Positions 25,060 through 33,862 of a stretch of 64,000 nt of DNA are shown piece after piece. The notes beneath the pieces were generated by a model. It had not been told where the DNA came from, did no database searches, and saw only the letters and a list, made by a program, of their open reading frames with translations. Numbering within the stretch: the first letter of the stretch is position 1; each line of letters begins with the position of its first letter. The stretch is taken from assembly GCF_900091615.1 (NCBI RefSeq), contig NZ_FMIA01000002.1, forward strand, positions 1,426,001-1,490,000, read 5' to 3'. Source of the stretch: Micromonospora yangpuensis. GTDB taxonomy: Bacteria; Actinomycetota; Actinomycetes; Mycobacteriales; Micromonosporaceae. A program made the position numbers and the translations under genes.

Positions 25060-25134
25060 GTCGCCAGCCTAGGTGCTGCGGGCCACGCCGCAACCCTGCC
25101 CGACATTCCGCACTCGAACGCCTACAGTGATCGC

Positions 25135-26598
25135 ATGTGTGCGGTGCGTGCCGAGCGGGCGGCGGGTCAAGGGGAGACCGGCCACGGGAAGACCGGTCGT
25201 CCGGAGGCGGTGGCCCGGGACCGGGCGGTCGACCACGAGGCGGCGGTGCGGCGGCTACGGCGGTCGTACGCGGCGGTGCCCGCCGGGGAGACCGTACGGC
25301 TGGCCAAACGCACCTCCAACCTGTTCCGTCCCCGGGTCCAGCCCCGGGTACCGGGGCTGGACGTCAGTGGCCTGGCCGGGGTGCTCGCCGTCGACCCGGT
25401 CACCCGTACCGCCGACGTGCAGGGCATGTGCACCTACGCGGACCTCGTCGACGCCACCCTGGCGCACGGCCTGATGCCGCTGGTGGTGCCGCAGTTGCGC
25501 ACCATCACCCTGGGCGGGGCGGTGACCGGGCTGGGCATCGAGTCGACCTCGTTCCGGCACGGCCTGCCGCACGAGTCGGTGCGCGAGATGGACGTGCTGA
25601 CCGGCAGCGGTGAGCTGCTCACCTGCGCCCCGCAGGGCGAGCACGCCGACCTGTTCGCCGCCTTCCCCAACTCGCTGGGCAGTCTCGGGTACGCCACCCG
25701 GCTGCGCATCGAGCTGCAACCGGTACGCCGGTACGTGGCCCTGCGCAACGTCCGGTTCACCGGCCTGGCCGAGCTGACCGACGCGATCGGCGAGATCACC
25801 GAGACCCGTTCCTGGGCCGGCGAGCCGGTCGACGCGCTGGACGGGGTGCTCTTCGCCCCGGATGAGGCGTACCTGGTGCTCGGGACCTTCACCGACGACG
25901 CGGCCGGGGTCAGCGACTACACCGGCCAGGCGATCTACTACCGCTCGCTGCGCGAGCGGAAGCGGGACACGCTGCGGACCCACGACTACCTCTGGCGGTG
26001 GGACACCGACTGGTTCTGGTGTTCGGCGGCCTTCGGGGTGCAGCACCCGGTGGTACGCCGGATCTGGCCGGCGCGGTGGCGGCGCAGCGACGTCTACCAC
26101 CGGCTGGTCCGCTGGGAACACCGGCACCAGGTGGCCGCCCGGATCGACAGGTGGCGCGGCCGGCCGCCCCGGGAACGGGTGGTGCAGGACGTGGAGATCC
26201 CGCTGGACCGCACGGCGGAGTTCCTGCGCTGGTTCGCCGACACGGTGCGGATGGCCCCGGTCTGGCTATGCCCGCTGCGACTGCGCGAGCCGGCCGGGCC
26301 GGGCAGCGCCACCGCCTGGCCGTTGTATCCGCTGCGACCGGGGCAGACCTACGTCAACATCGGGTTCTGGGGGAGCGTGCCGATCCCGGCCGGGGCCGCC
26401 GACGGCGACCTCAACCGGTCGATCGAGCGCGCGGTGGCCACCGCCGGGGGGCACAAGTCGCTCTACTCCGACGCGTACTACGACCGGGTGTCCTTCGAGC
26501 GGCTCTACGGCGGCCCGACCTGGCGGGCGGTGCGGGAACGGTACGACCCGGACCACCGGCTCACCGGACTCTACGAGAAGGCGGTGACCCGGCGATGA
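25135..26598 (+). CDS. tmsA: FAD-dependent oxidoreductase of 10-methyl fatty acid synthesis (TmsA/BfaA-like)
   Basis: The 487-residue protein has a PCMH-type FAD-binding N-terminal half (GMCTYADLVDATLAHG, LRTITLGGAVTGLGIES, FPNSLGSLGYATRLR) and a DHCR24-like C-terminal half ending with LYGGPTWRAVRERYDPDHRL. With the overlapping CFA-type methyltransferase this matches the tmsA-tmsB (bfaA-bfaB) pair known from mycobacteria and relatives. The methyltransferase makes a 10-methylene acyl chain on a phospholipid and the FAD enzyme reduces it to 10-methylstearoyl (tuberculostearic) chains. Micromonospora membranes are known for 10-methyl fatty acids, which fits. I chose ATG 25135 because the long upstream open frame lies across the DUF427 gene. 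Confidence 0.82.
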   Translation: MCAVRAERAAGQGETGHGKTGRPEAVARDRAVDHEAAVRRLRRSYAAVPAGETVRLAKRTSNLFRPRVQPRVPGLDVSGLAGVLAVDPVTRTADVQGMCTYADLVDATLAHGLMPLVVPQLRTITLGGAVTGLGIESTSFRHGLPHESVREMDVLTGSGELLTCAPQGEHADLFAAFPNSLGSLGYATRLRIELQPVRRYVALRNVRFTGLAELTDAIGEITETRSWAGEPVDALDGVLFAPDEAYLVLGTFTDDAAGVSDYTGQAIYYRSLRERKRDTLRTHDYLWRWDTDWFWCSAAFGVQHPVVRRIWPARWRRSDVYHRLVRWEHRHQVAARIDRWRGRPPRERVVQDVEIPLDRTAEFLRWFADTVRMAPVWLCPLRLREPAGPGSATAWPLYPLRPGQTYVNIGFWGSVPIPAGAADGDLNRSIERAVATAGGHKSLYSDAYYDRVSFERLYGGPTWRAVRERYDPDHRLTGLYEKAVTRR

Positions 26599-27941
26599 GC
26601 CTGACCGAGAAGCACCGGACCCCGGCCGACCGGGCAGATCCCGCCGGCCGGCCGCCGGGCCGCCGGACGCGCACCACCGTGGCCGACGTCGTCCGCGCGT
26701 CGACCGTCGGGGACCTGCCGGTGCGGATCACCGGGTACGACGGCAGCGCGCTCGGCCCCGCCGACAGCGGCTACACCCTGGCCATCCGTTCCGAGCGTGG
26801 CCTGTCGTACCTGCTCACCGCCCCGGGTGACCTGGGGCTGGCGCGGGCGTACGTCAGCGGTGACCTGGCCCTGCTCGGGGTGCACCCGGGCGATCCGTAC
26901 CCGGCGTTGCGGCTGCTCGCCGACGAGCTGCGGCTGCGCACCCCGGGCCTGGTCGAGGCGTTGGCGCTGGTGCGGGGGCTGGGCTGGGAACGGCTGCTGC
27001 CGCCGGTGCCCCCGCCGCAGGAGGCCCCGCCCCGCTGGCGTCGGGTGCTGGGCGGGCTGCGGCACTCCCGGAGCCGGGACAGCTCGGTGATCTCGCACCA
27101 CTACGACGTGTCGAACGCGTTCTACGAGCGGGTGCTCGGGCCGTCGATGACGTACACCTGTGCCGTCTTCGGCTCGCCGGACGACACCCTGGAGCAGGCC
27201 CAGTGGGCCAAGTACGAGCTGGTCGCCGGCAAGCTGGCGCTGCGGCCGGGGATGCGGCTGCTCGACGTCGGCTGCGGGTGGGGCGGCATGGTCCGGCACG
27301 CGGCCCGTGAGCACGGGGTACGCGCCCTCGGGGTGACCCTCTCCCGGGAGCAGGCCCGGTGGGCGCAGGCCGCCATCGAGAAGGAGGGGCTGACCGGGCT
27401 GGCCGAGGTACGGCACCTGGACTACCGGGACGCCCCACCGGGGCGGTTCGACGCGATCTCCTCGATCGGGCTGACCGAGCACATCGGAGTCCGCAACTAC
27501 CCGGCGTACTTCGCCGCGCTGCGGGACCGGCTGAGTCCGCACGGCCGGCTGCTCAACCACTGCATCACCCGACCGGACAACCGGGCCGCGCACCGCTCCG
27601 GGGCGTTCATCGACAGGTACGTCTTCCCCGACGGCGAGCTGGCCGGGCCGGGTCGGCTGATCGGCGAGCTGCACGACGTGGGCCTGGAGGTGCAGCACGC
27701 CGAGAACCTGCGCCGGCACTACGCGCTGACCCTGGCCCGCTGGTGCGCCAACCTGGCGGCGAACTGGGACGCCTGCGTGGCCGAGGTGGGTACGGGCACC
27801 GCCCGGGTGTGGGGCCTCTACATGGCCGGGGCCCGTTTCTCCTTCGAACGCAACGGCGTCCAGCTGCACCAGGTGCTGGCCACCCCGGTCGACCCCACCG
27901 GTGAGCGGCCCTTCCCGCTGCGCCCCGACTGGACCCCCTGA
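26595..27941 (+). CDS. tmsB: Cyclopropane-synthase-type SAM methyltransferase (TmsB/BfaB-like)
   Basis: The gene starts inside the stop of tmsA (ATGA). The 448-residue product has the helical N-terminal region of CFA synthases, an HHYDVSNAFYERVLGPSMTYTCA block, the SAM motif LLDVGCGWGG near residue 222, and the active-site region SSIGLTEHIGVRNYPAYF. In cyclopropane synthases the conserved elements bind the cis double bond and bicarbonate; in the TmsB branch the product is a methylene rather than a ring. Gene fusion-like overlap with the FAD reductase is the main argument for the 10-methyl rather than cyclopropane product. Confidence 0.85.
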   Translation: MSLTEKHRTPADRADPAGRPPGRRTRTTVADVVRASTVGDLPVRITGYDGSALGPADSGYTLAIRSERGLSYLLTAPGDLGLARAYVSGDLALLGVHPGDPYPALRLLADELRLRTPGLVEALALVRGLGWERLLPPVPPPQEAPPRWRRVLGGLRHSRSRDSSVISHHYDVSNAFYERVLGPSMTYTCAVFGSPDDTLEQAQWAKYELVAGKLALRPGMRLLDVGCGWGGMVRHAAREHGVRALGVTLSREQARWAQAAIEKEGLTGLAEVRHLDYRDAPPGRFDAISSIGLTEHIGVRNYPAYFAALRDRLSPHGRLLNHCITRPDNRAAHRSGAFIDRYVFPDGELAGPGRLIGELHDVGLEVQHAENLRRHYALTLARWCANLAANWDACVAEVGTGTARVWGLYMAGARFSFERNGVQLHQVLATPVDPTGERPFPLRPDWTP

Positions 27942-28011
27942 CCGACGCCGCGCCCCGACTGGACCGGCCAAACGACGAGTAGGTTCCGCCGGGGCGGGGT
28001 AAAGGCGAGCG

Positions 28012-28254
28012 ATGTTCTTCATCTTCGGACTGCGCACCAAGGTGCACCGCTCGGGGGTGGTCACCGCGGTCTGCCGGTACTGCGGCAAACAGGCCGCGCA
28101 GGTGGTCACCCGCCACTCGACCAGGTTCACCCTCTTCTTCGTGCCGCTGATCCCGATCCGGACCCGGTTCGTGCGGCAGTGCACCTTCTGCGGGGCGGAG
28201 GACGTGATCAGCCGCGACGAGGCGAGCCGGGCCACGGCGCCGGTCGCTCGATGA
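28012..28254 (+). CDS. Zinc-ribbon protein (zinc_ribbon_15 type)
   Basis: The 80-residue protein has two CxxC pairs (CRYCGK and CTFCGAED) about 43 residues apart. They flank a hydrophobic centre with FTLFFVPLIPIRTRF, the arrangement of small actinobacterial zinc-ribbon proteins of unknown function. A duplicated stretch (GCGCCCCGACTGGACC) lies between the preceding tmsB stop and this gene. Confidence 0.75.
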   Translation: MFFIFGLRTKVHRSGVVTAVCRYCGKQAAQVVTRHSTRFTLFFVPLIPIRTRFVRQCTFCGAEDVISRDEASRATAPVAR

Positions 28255-28421
28255 CCCGCTTCCTCTGCTGGCTGATCGGCCGACCGGCAGCCCCGGCACC
28301 GGTCCACTCGGTGCCCCGCCCGCCCTGCACCCCACGCCGCCGGCACCGCCGCCGGACCCGTCGCCCCCAGGCCGGCCACCGGCTGCCGCGCTCGCCCTGG
28401 AGCCGCTCACCGGAGCACTGA
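28251..28421 (+). CDS. Possible small basic protein overlapping the zinc-ribbon stop
   Basis: A 56-codon frame starts at the ATGA overlap with the zinc-ribbon gene. After MTRFLCWLIG it becomes Pro/Arg/His-rich. The overlap is of the kind used for coupled genes here, but the composition is close to what random GC-rich DNA gives, so this may not be a gene. Confidence 0.2.
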   Translation: MTRFLCWLIGRPAAPAPVHSVPRPPCTPRRRHRRRTRRPQAGHRLPRSPWSRSPEH

Positions 28422-28543
28422 CCGCCGGTCCCGCCTGGCTGCCGCCTCCGTCGGCGTGGCCACACCTCGCCGGTCCGGGCCGGCGTCGGACCCACCCCGC
28501 CGGTCCGGCGTCCAGGCGACGGTGGCGGCTATCGTGGCGGATC

Positions 28544-29932
28544 ATGCGGAGCACCGAGCAGCGACTGGCCGAGATCCGGGGTGGGGTGCCACCTCGGCGG
28601 CACAACGCCCGTACGATCGCCGCGCTCACCGGCAACCCGGGCTGTACCCGCCGGGCGGTGCTGGACAGCGCCGGGGTGGACAAGACCGGCCTGGCGCAGC
28701 AGGTCGGGTTCCCGGCCCGGTTCGGCCAGTCCCGCTTCGCCATCACCCGGGGCAACGCCTTCGAGGCCCAGCTCAAGGCCGACGGCGGTACGGAGCTGCT
28801 GCGGCTGGTCGCCGAGCGGCTGGGCGTACCGGTGCCGGCCGAGACCAGCTGGACCGACCTGGGTGACGGCAGCGACGGCCAGCCCGACCGGCACCGGCGT
28901 TCCCGGGCCCGCCTGCTCGCCGCCGTGGGCCCGTCCACCGTGGGCCCGTCCGCCGTGGGCCCGTCCGCCGCGGGCCCGTCCGCCGTGGGCCTGTCCGCTT
29001 CGGCCCGCGACGACGAGACCGTCGGTCCCGGCCCGGCGGCGGATGCCGCGCTCTTCGACCATCCGCTGTTGGCGTTGGAGGTGGCCGGGCAGCGGGTGCA
29101 CCTGGAACCCGACCTGGTCGCCGCGCGGCTCGCCGGCCGCTGGCACGTCGTCGAGATCAAGTCGTTCCCGGTGATCGACGGGCAGGCCGATCCGGCCAAG
29201 GTGGCCGCCGCCGCGATCCAGTCGGCCGTCTACGTGCTGGCCCTGCGTGACCTGCTCACCGCCGCCGGGCACCCGGCCGAGCTGGTCAGCACCGACGTGG
29301 TGCTGATCTGCCCGCGTGACTTCGGCAACCAGCCGGTGGCGAGCCTGGTCGACGTGCGCAAGCAACTGCTGGTGCTGCGCCGCCAACTGGACCGGATGGA
29401 ACGGATCGACACGCTGCTGGCCGGGGTGCCGGCGGACTTCACCGCCGACCCGGCGGCGGATCCGGCGACGGTGACCGCCGCGCTGCGCCGGGTGGACGCC
29501 CGGTACGCCCCGGAGTGCCTGGCCAGCTGCGAGCTGGCGTACTTCTGCCGGCACGAGACGCGCGGGCAGACCGGTTCGCTGGGGCGTCCGGTCCGGGAGG
29601 CGCTCGGCGGGGTGGCCACCGTCGAGGAGGTGCTCGCACTGGCCGCCGGGGAGCGGACCGCCGAGCCGGACCAGGCCGAGGCCGCCGCCCTGCTGCGCGC
29701 CGCTGCCCGCCTGAGAGCCGACGCCCTGTCTGTCCCGTCGCCCGGCGACACCCTCCCGGCCCCGTCGCCCGGCGACACCCTCCCGGCCCCGTCGCCCGGC
29801 GACACCCTCCCGGCCCCGTCGCCCGGCGACACCGTCGCACCCCAGTCGCCCCGCGCCGCCGCGCCCGTGCCGCCGGGTGACGCCGCCGCGCCCGTGCCGC
29901 CGGGTGACGCCGTCGCACCCCACCCCGCATGA
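28544..29932 (+). CDS. RecB-family PD-(D/E)XK nuclease with Cas4/AddB-like Fe-S cysteines
   Basis: The 462-residue product carries the nuclease core as VHLEPDLVAA (about 184-193) followed by HVVEIKS (about 200-206) and a QSAVYVLAL motif, the D...ExK...Q pattern of RecB-like nucleases. One cysteine lies near the N-terminus (Cys34 in NPGCTRR) and three near the C-terminus (Cys325, 329 and 335 in CLASCELAYFC). This is the one-plus-three arrangement that holds a 4Fe-4S cluster in Cas4 and AddB. No cas genes are nearby. A 15-bp five-fold repeat encodes a VGPSA linker, and a 27-bp four-fold repeat lies in the Pro/Ser tail. The next gene overlaps by four bases. Confidence 0.7.
   Translation: MRSTEQRLAEIRGGVPPRRHNARTIAALTGNPGCTRRAVLDSAGVDKTGLAQQVGFPARFGQSRFAITRGNAFEAQLKADGGTELLRLVAERLGVPVPAETSWTDLGDGSDGQPDRHRRSRARLLAAVGPSTVGPSAVGPSAAGPSAVGLSASARDDETVGPGPAADAALFDHPLLALEVAGQRVHLEPDLVAARLAGRWHVVEIKSFPVIDGQADPAKVAAAAIQSAVYVLALRDLLTAAGHPAELVSTDVVLICPRDFGNQPVASLVDVRKQLLVLRRQLDRMERIDTLLAGVPADFTADPAADPATVTAALRRVDARYAPECLASCELAYFCRHETRGQTGSLGRPVREALGGVATVEEVLALAAGERTAEPDQAEAAALLRAAARLRADALSVPSPGDTLPAPSPGDTLPAPSPGDTLPAPSPGDTVAPQSPRAAAPVPPGDAAAPVPPGDAVAPHPA
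28926..29000. repeat. 15-bp tandem repeat, five copies, in frame
   Basis: Five units of GTGGGCCCGTCCGCC type encode a VGPSA/VGPST spacer between the N-terminal region and the nuclease core. Confidence 0.85.
29737..29840. repeat. 27-bp tandem repeat, about four copies, in frame
   Basis: Copies begin at 29737, 29764, 29791 and 29818, and encode PSPGDTLPA units in the C-terminal tail of the nuclease. Confidence 0.88.
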
Positions 29933-31404
29933 GTACGCTGCGCGCGCTCGCCCGCGCCCAGGCGCTCGCCGCCGGGCGGGCCCAGCCGGTGGCGACGGTA
30001 CGACACCTGCACCTGGCCGAGCGCCCGTTGGTGCTGGTGCCGCTGGTGCTGGCGGGTGAGGCGAACGCCCCGCTGGCCGCCCTGGTCGGTGCGGCACCAC
30101 AGGAGGCGAAGCTGCTGGTCGTGCCGCAGCCGCGCAACCGTGACCAGCGGTTCGCCTTCGCCGCCGAGCTGGCCTCGGTCGTGCTGCCCTGGATCGACGA
30201 GCACCGCGGCCCGACCGAGGCGGTACCTGTCGACCGGGGCCGGGACGTGCGGCACCGGTACACCGACGCCCCGCAGGTGGTGGTCCCCAACCCGGCCGGG
30301 GTGACGTTCCTGCGGCTGTTCGGCCGGGCCACCCGGTTCCGCCGTACCGACGGGGACTATCCGGTGCACCCGTCGGTGCCGCTGCTCGGGCAGTGGCTGA
30401 CCTTCTTCGCCGAGCGGGCCGAGCATCCGGGTTCGGCGGCGACCGTGGCGCTGACCGAGGCGTTGACCCTGCACTGGGCGACCGGGCAGTCGACGGTGGA
30501 GGACCTGCACCTGCCGGCGCTGCTCGGCTGGCTCGACCCACCGGCCGGCTCGGACGGCCCCACGGCGGCGGCCCGGGCCGAGGATCCGGCGCGCTGCCCG
30601 CCGGCCGGACCGGCCACCGATCCGGAGTTCGACAACCGGGTGCTCGCCCCGGCGATGAGCGCGTACGCCGACGCCGAGGACGACCCGGACGCGCGGCGGG
30701 CGGCGTACGAACGGCTGGTCGGGGTGCTGCGTGAGCAGCTCGCGCCGACCTGGGAGCTGGCCTGGCGTGGCCTGGGGTTGTTGCGGTCGTTGTCGCCCGG
30801 CGCGCGGGTGGCGGGGCGTTTCGCCGGTGACCGGGACGCGTTCACCGCCTTCTGCGAGCACCTCGACGACTCGGGTGGCCCGCAGCCGCGCCGGGACTCG
30901 GCGGTGGCCGCCGCCGCCCGACTGCACCGGCTGGAACGGGCGGCGACCTCGTACGCGGTGCAGCGGGCCTACGACGATCCGCTGGTGATGGCCGAGTACC
31001 GGCTGACCGGCGAGGCGTTCGCCGGTGAGGTACGGCTGGCCGATCCGAAGCGGGTGGACGACAGCGGAAAACGGCCGGTGCTGCGTCCCCGGATCCAGCT
31101 GGTCACCGACGAGCCGGTGCTGGTGCCGGTCGGCGCGACCCTGACCTGCCCGGACCGGCCCGGCCAGAAGGCCCGGGTGGTCTTCGTGACCCCGGTCGAC
31201 GGCACCCGGACCGAGGTGGTGCTGGAACTCTCCGGTGGCATGGGCCGAGGGTTGACCGCGCCGGCCGGCAGCGTGCCGGTGGTGGGGGAGCGGCTCTGCT
31301 ACACCACGCTGTCCGAGGCGTTCCTGCCCGCCCCGGTGTTTCCCGCGCCGGAGGAGACCCCCTGGACACACGGGGGTCCGCCCGCCGCACCGGCGCCGGT
31401 GTAG
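29929..31404 (+). CDS. Unknown protein coupled to the Fe-S nuclease
   Basis: The 491-residue product starts at an ATG overlapping the nuclease stop. I recognise no named domain. The middle is helical and acidic. The C-terminal part (about residues 355-470) is beta-rich, with RPRIQLVTDEPVLVPVGATL and VPVVGERLCYTTLSEAF. That part faintly recalls the barrel inserted in Upf1/Dna2-type helicases, but no Walker A or B motif is present. Tight coupling suggests that it forms a complex with the nuclease or guides it to its substrate. Codon use is as in the chromosome, so recent transfer is not indicated. Confidence 0.65.
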   Translation: MSTLRALARAQALAAGRAQPVATVRHLHLAERPLVLVPLVLAGEANAPLAALVGAAPQEAKLLVVPQPRNRDQRFAFAAELASVVLPWIDEHRGPTEAVPVDRGRDVRHRYTDAPQVVVPNPAGVTFLRLFGRATRFRRTDGDYPVHPSVPLLGQWLTFFAERAEHPGSAATVALTEALTLHWATGQSTVEDLHLPALLGWLDPPAGSDGPTAAARAEDPARCPPAGPATDPEFDNRVLAPAMSAYADAEDDPDARRAAYERLVGVLREQLAPTWELAWRGLGLLRSLSPGARVAGRFAGDRDAFTAFCEHLDDSGGPQPRRDSAVAAAARLHRLERAATSYAVQRAYDDPLVMAEYRLTGEAFAGEVRLADPKRVDDSGKRPVLRPRIQLVTDEPVLVPVGATLTCPDRPGQKARVVFVTPVDGTRTEVVLELSGGMGRGLTAPAGSVPVVGERLCYTTLSEAFLPAPVFPAPEETPWTHGGPPAAPAPV

Positions 31405-31532
31405 TTTCCGACAGTCCGCCTCGGTCCGATGTGGATCGCGGGATGGCGGCACCTCCGGTAGCTGGCTAGGCTGACCGCGTTCGCTGTCCGTGACCGGTCC
31501 CCGCCGTGTGCAGGAGGGAGAGCCGGACCGCT

Positions 31533-33851
31533 GTGCTGCCCCTGGACGTGAGGTCGGGATCCGTGCCGGTGCCGTCACCGAACCGCCCGGGTCTCCCGGT
31601 GCCGTCACCGAACCGCCCGGCTCGCCTGGGCCTGTGGTTGGCCGGGGTGGTCCTGCTCGTCGAGGCGGGCTGGCTGGTGGCCGGGTTGCCGCAGGCGGCC
31701 CTGGCCAGTGACCTGGGCGCGGTGGTCGTCGCCGGCTGGGCCGCGGTGGCCTGCCTCGGTGCGGCCCGCCGGCATCCGCCGTCGCTGCGCCGGTTCTGGT
31801 GGTTGCTGGCCGCCACCATGGTGCTGTCAGGTGTCGGCCGGTCGATCTGGACGGTGCAGCGGCTGATCGGTGACACCCTGCCGCACACCCCGCTGATCGG
31901 CGCCATCTTCACCGCCGGCATCGTCACCGGCACCGCCGCGCTTTTCCTTCCGCGGTCGGCTCCCCGCACCGGGCTCGGCCGGGCCCGGACGTTGCTGGAC
32001 GGGGTGATCGTCGGGCTCGCCCTGATCCCGATCGGTTGGATAGTGGTGTACGGGGACATCGCCGAGGCGGACCTCGCCTATCCACTGCGTATCCTCGGCC
32101 TGGCCTATCCGGTGCTCGACCTGATGCAGTTGACCATCCTGGTCGCGGTCGCCGGGCCGGGACGTCCGATGTGGCGGCCGTTGCCGTGGATCGGGGTGAG
32201 CCTGGCCGTGCGGGGAATGGCCGACGCGCTCTACGTCTGGCTCGTCACCCAGGGCAGCTACGCGCCGGGGCACCCGATCGATCTCTGCTGGCCGTTGAGT
32301 TACCTGCTGATCGGCGCGGCCACCCGCCATCCGCCACCGCCCGACGACGACGGTGCCGACGAGGCGACCGAGCCCCCGTTGTCGGCCAGGTGGCGGGTGG
32401 CCCTGCCGTACCTGCCGGTGGGCGGGGCGATCGTCGCGGTGGTGCTGTCCCGCCGGAGCACCGGGCAGACCCCCGAGGTGATCTTCTACGGCATGATGGC
32501 GCTGCTCGGCGCGCTGGCGTTGCGCCAGGGGTTGGCCGCCAACGAGATCCTGCGGTTGGTCGGTCGCCTGCGCCGGTTGGCCTACCGGGACCAGCTCACC
32601 GGCCTGCCCAACCGGCTGCTGTTCAACAAGCGGCTGCGGCAGGCCCTGCGTCGGGAGTCCCCGGTCGCCGTCCTGCTGCTGGACCTGGACGGCTTCAAAC
32701 AGGTGAACGACCGGTTCGGCCATGCCGCCGGTGACACCCTGCTCACCAACATCGCGGCCCGGATGCGGGCCGCCGTGGACGCCGACGCCACGGTGGCCCG
32801 GCTCGGCGGCGACGAGTTCGCGGTGCTGCTCGACGGCGACCGGTCGACCCCGCCGGAGCTGCTGGCCGAGCGGCTGCTGGTGGCCCTGCGTCCCTCGGTC
32901 GGCGAGGAGGAGGCCGGCGTGCACCCCTCGGCGAGCATCGGCATCGCCGAGTACGGCCCGCAGCACGCCTCGCACACCGACCTGCTGCGCGACGCTGACA
33001 TCGCCATGTACGCGGCCAAGGCGGCCGGTAAGTCCGCGTACCGGACCTGCACGTCGACGTTGCGGGAGTCGGCGGTGAGCCGGGCGGAGCTGATCGCCGA
33101 GCTGCGCCGGGCGGTCGACGAGAACCAGCTGTGCCTGGAGTTCCAGCCCATCGTGGACCTGGCCACCGGCACGGTCGGCAGCGCCGAGGCGCTGGTCCGC
33201 TGGCGGCACCCCCGGCTGGGGATGCTGCCCCCGGCGAGGTTCCTGCCGTTGGCCGAGGAGACCGGGCTGATCCTGCCGATCGACAGGTGGGTCATCCACG
33301 AGGCGTGCCGGGCCGCCGCGGCCTGGCGGGGCCGTGCCCCGCAGGCCACCGTGGCGGTGAACATCGCCGCCGCCCACCTGCACCGCTCCGACCTGATCGC
33401 CACGGTCACCGACGCCACCGCCCGCGCCGGCCTGGCCCCGGGCGCGCTCACCCTGGAGCTGACCGAGTCGGCGTTGATCGAGGGCAGCGAGGTGGTGCTG
33501 GACCGGCTGCGTCAGCTACGTGAGCTGGGTATCCGGATCGCCATCGACGACTTCGGCACCGGTTACTCGTCGCTGAGCTACCTGCACCGGATCCCGGCCA
33601 CCGAGCTGAAGATCGACAGGTCCTTCGTGACCCGGCTCGGCGAGGACGACCGGGCCTACGCGACGGTGGAGATGGTCACCCGGCTGGCCGGCGCGTTCGA
33701 CCTGGCGGTGGTCGCCGAGGGGGTGGAGACCGAACGGCAGCACACGGCGGTCGCCGCGATCGGCTGCGCACACGGCCAGGGCTACCGGTACGGCCGCCCC
33801 GGCGAACTGCCCGACCTGCGCGGCCGTACCGGCGTCGGCTCGCCCGCCTGA
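31533..33851 (+). CDS. Membrane-bound GGDEF-EAL cyclic-di-GMP protein
   Basis: From GTG 31533 (preceded by GGAGGGAGA) the product has 772 residues. About nine hydrophobic helices (roughly residues 35-345) form a membrane sensor. A GGDEF domain follows with the intact motif LGGDEFAVLL and DLDGFKQVNDRFGH. The EAL domain has intact AEALVRWRHP, ELTESALI and IDDFGTGYSS. Both active-site signatures are complete, so it may synthesise and degrade c-di-GMP, with the membrane part setting the balance. The N-terminus contains a duplicated VPSPNRPG peptide from a short tandem repeat. Its stop is 11 bases from that of the convergent gluconokinase. In actinomycetes c-di-GMP controls development through BldD. 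Confidence 0.87.
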   Translation: MLPLDVRSGSVPVPSPNRPGLPVPSPNRPARLGLWLAGVVLLVEAGWLVAGLPQAALASDLGAVVVAGWAAVACLGAARRHPPSLRRFWWLLAATMVLSGVGRSIWTVQRLIGDTLPHTPLIGAIFTAGIVTGTAALFLPRSAPRTGLGRARTLLDGVIVGLALIPIGWIVVYGDIAEADLAYPLRILGLAYPVLDLMQLTILVAVAGPGRPMWRPLPWIGVSLAVRGMADALYVWLVTQGSYAPGHPIDLCWPLSYLLIGAATRHPPPPDDDGADEATEPPLSARWRVALPYLPVGGAIVAVVLSRRSTGQTPEVIFYGMMALLGALALRQGLAANEILRLVGRLRRLAYRDQLTGLPNRLLFNKRLRQALRRESPVAVLLLDLDGFKQVNDRFGHAAGDTLLTNIAARMRAAVDADATVARLGGDEFAVLLDGDRSTPPELLAERLLVALRPSVGEEEAGVHPSASIGIAEYGPQHASHTDLLRDADIAMYAAKAAGKSAYRTCTSTLRESAVSRAELIAELRRAVDENQLCLEFQPIVDLATGTVGSAEALVRWRHPRLGMLPPARFLPLAEETGLILPIDRWVIHEACRAAAAWRGRAPQATVAVNIAAAHLHRSDLIATVTDATARAGLAPGALTLELTESALIEGSEVVLDRLRQLRELGIRIAIDDFGTGYSSLSYLHRIPATELKIDRSFVTRLGEDDRAYATVEMVTRLAGAFDLAVVAEGVETERQHTAVAAIGCAHGQGYRYGRPGELPDLRGRTGVGSPA

Positions 33852-33862
33852 CCGGGTGGCGA

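Noticed and set aside
23297..25130. Long plus-strand open frames opposite the DinB-like, lectin and DUF427 genes
   Set aside because: They lack family motifs and third-position bias is on the minus strand.
24676..25134. N-terminal extension of the FAD oxidoreductase
   Set aside because: It crosses the DUF427 gene on the other strand and has no family similarity; ATG 25135 is preferred.
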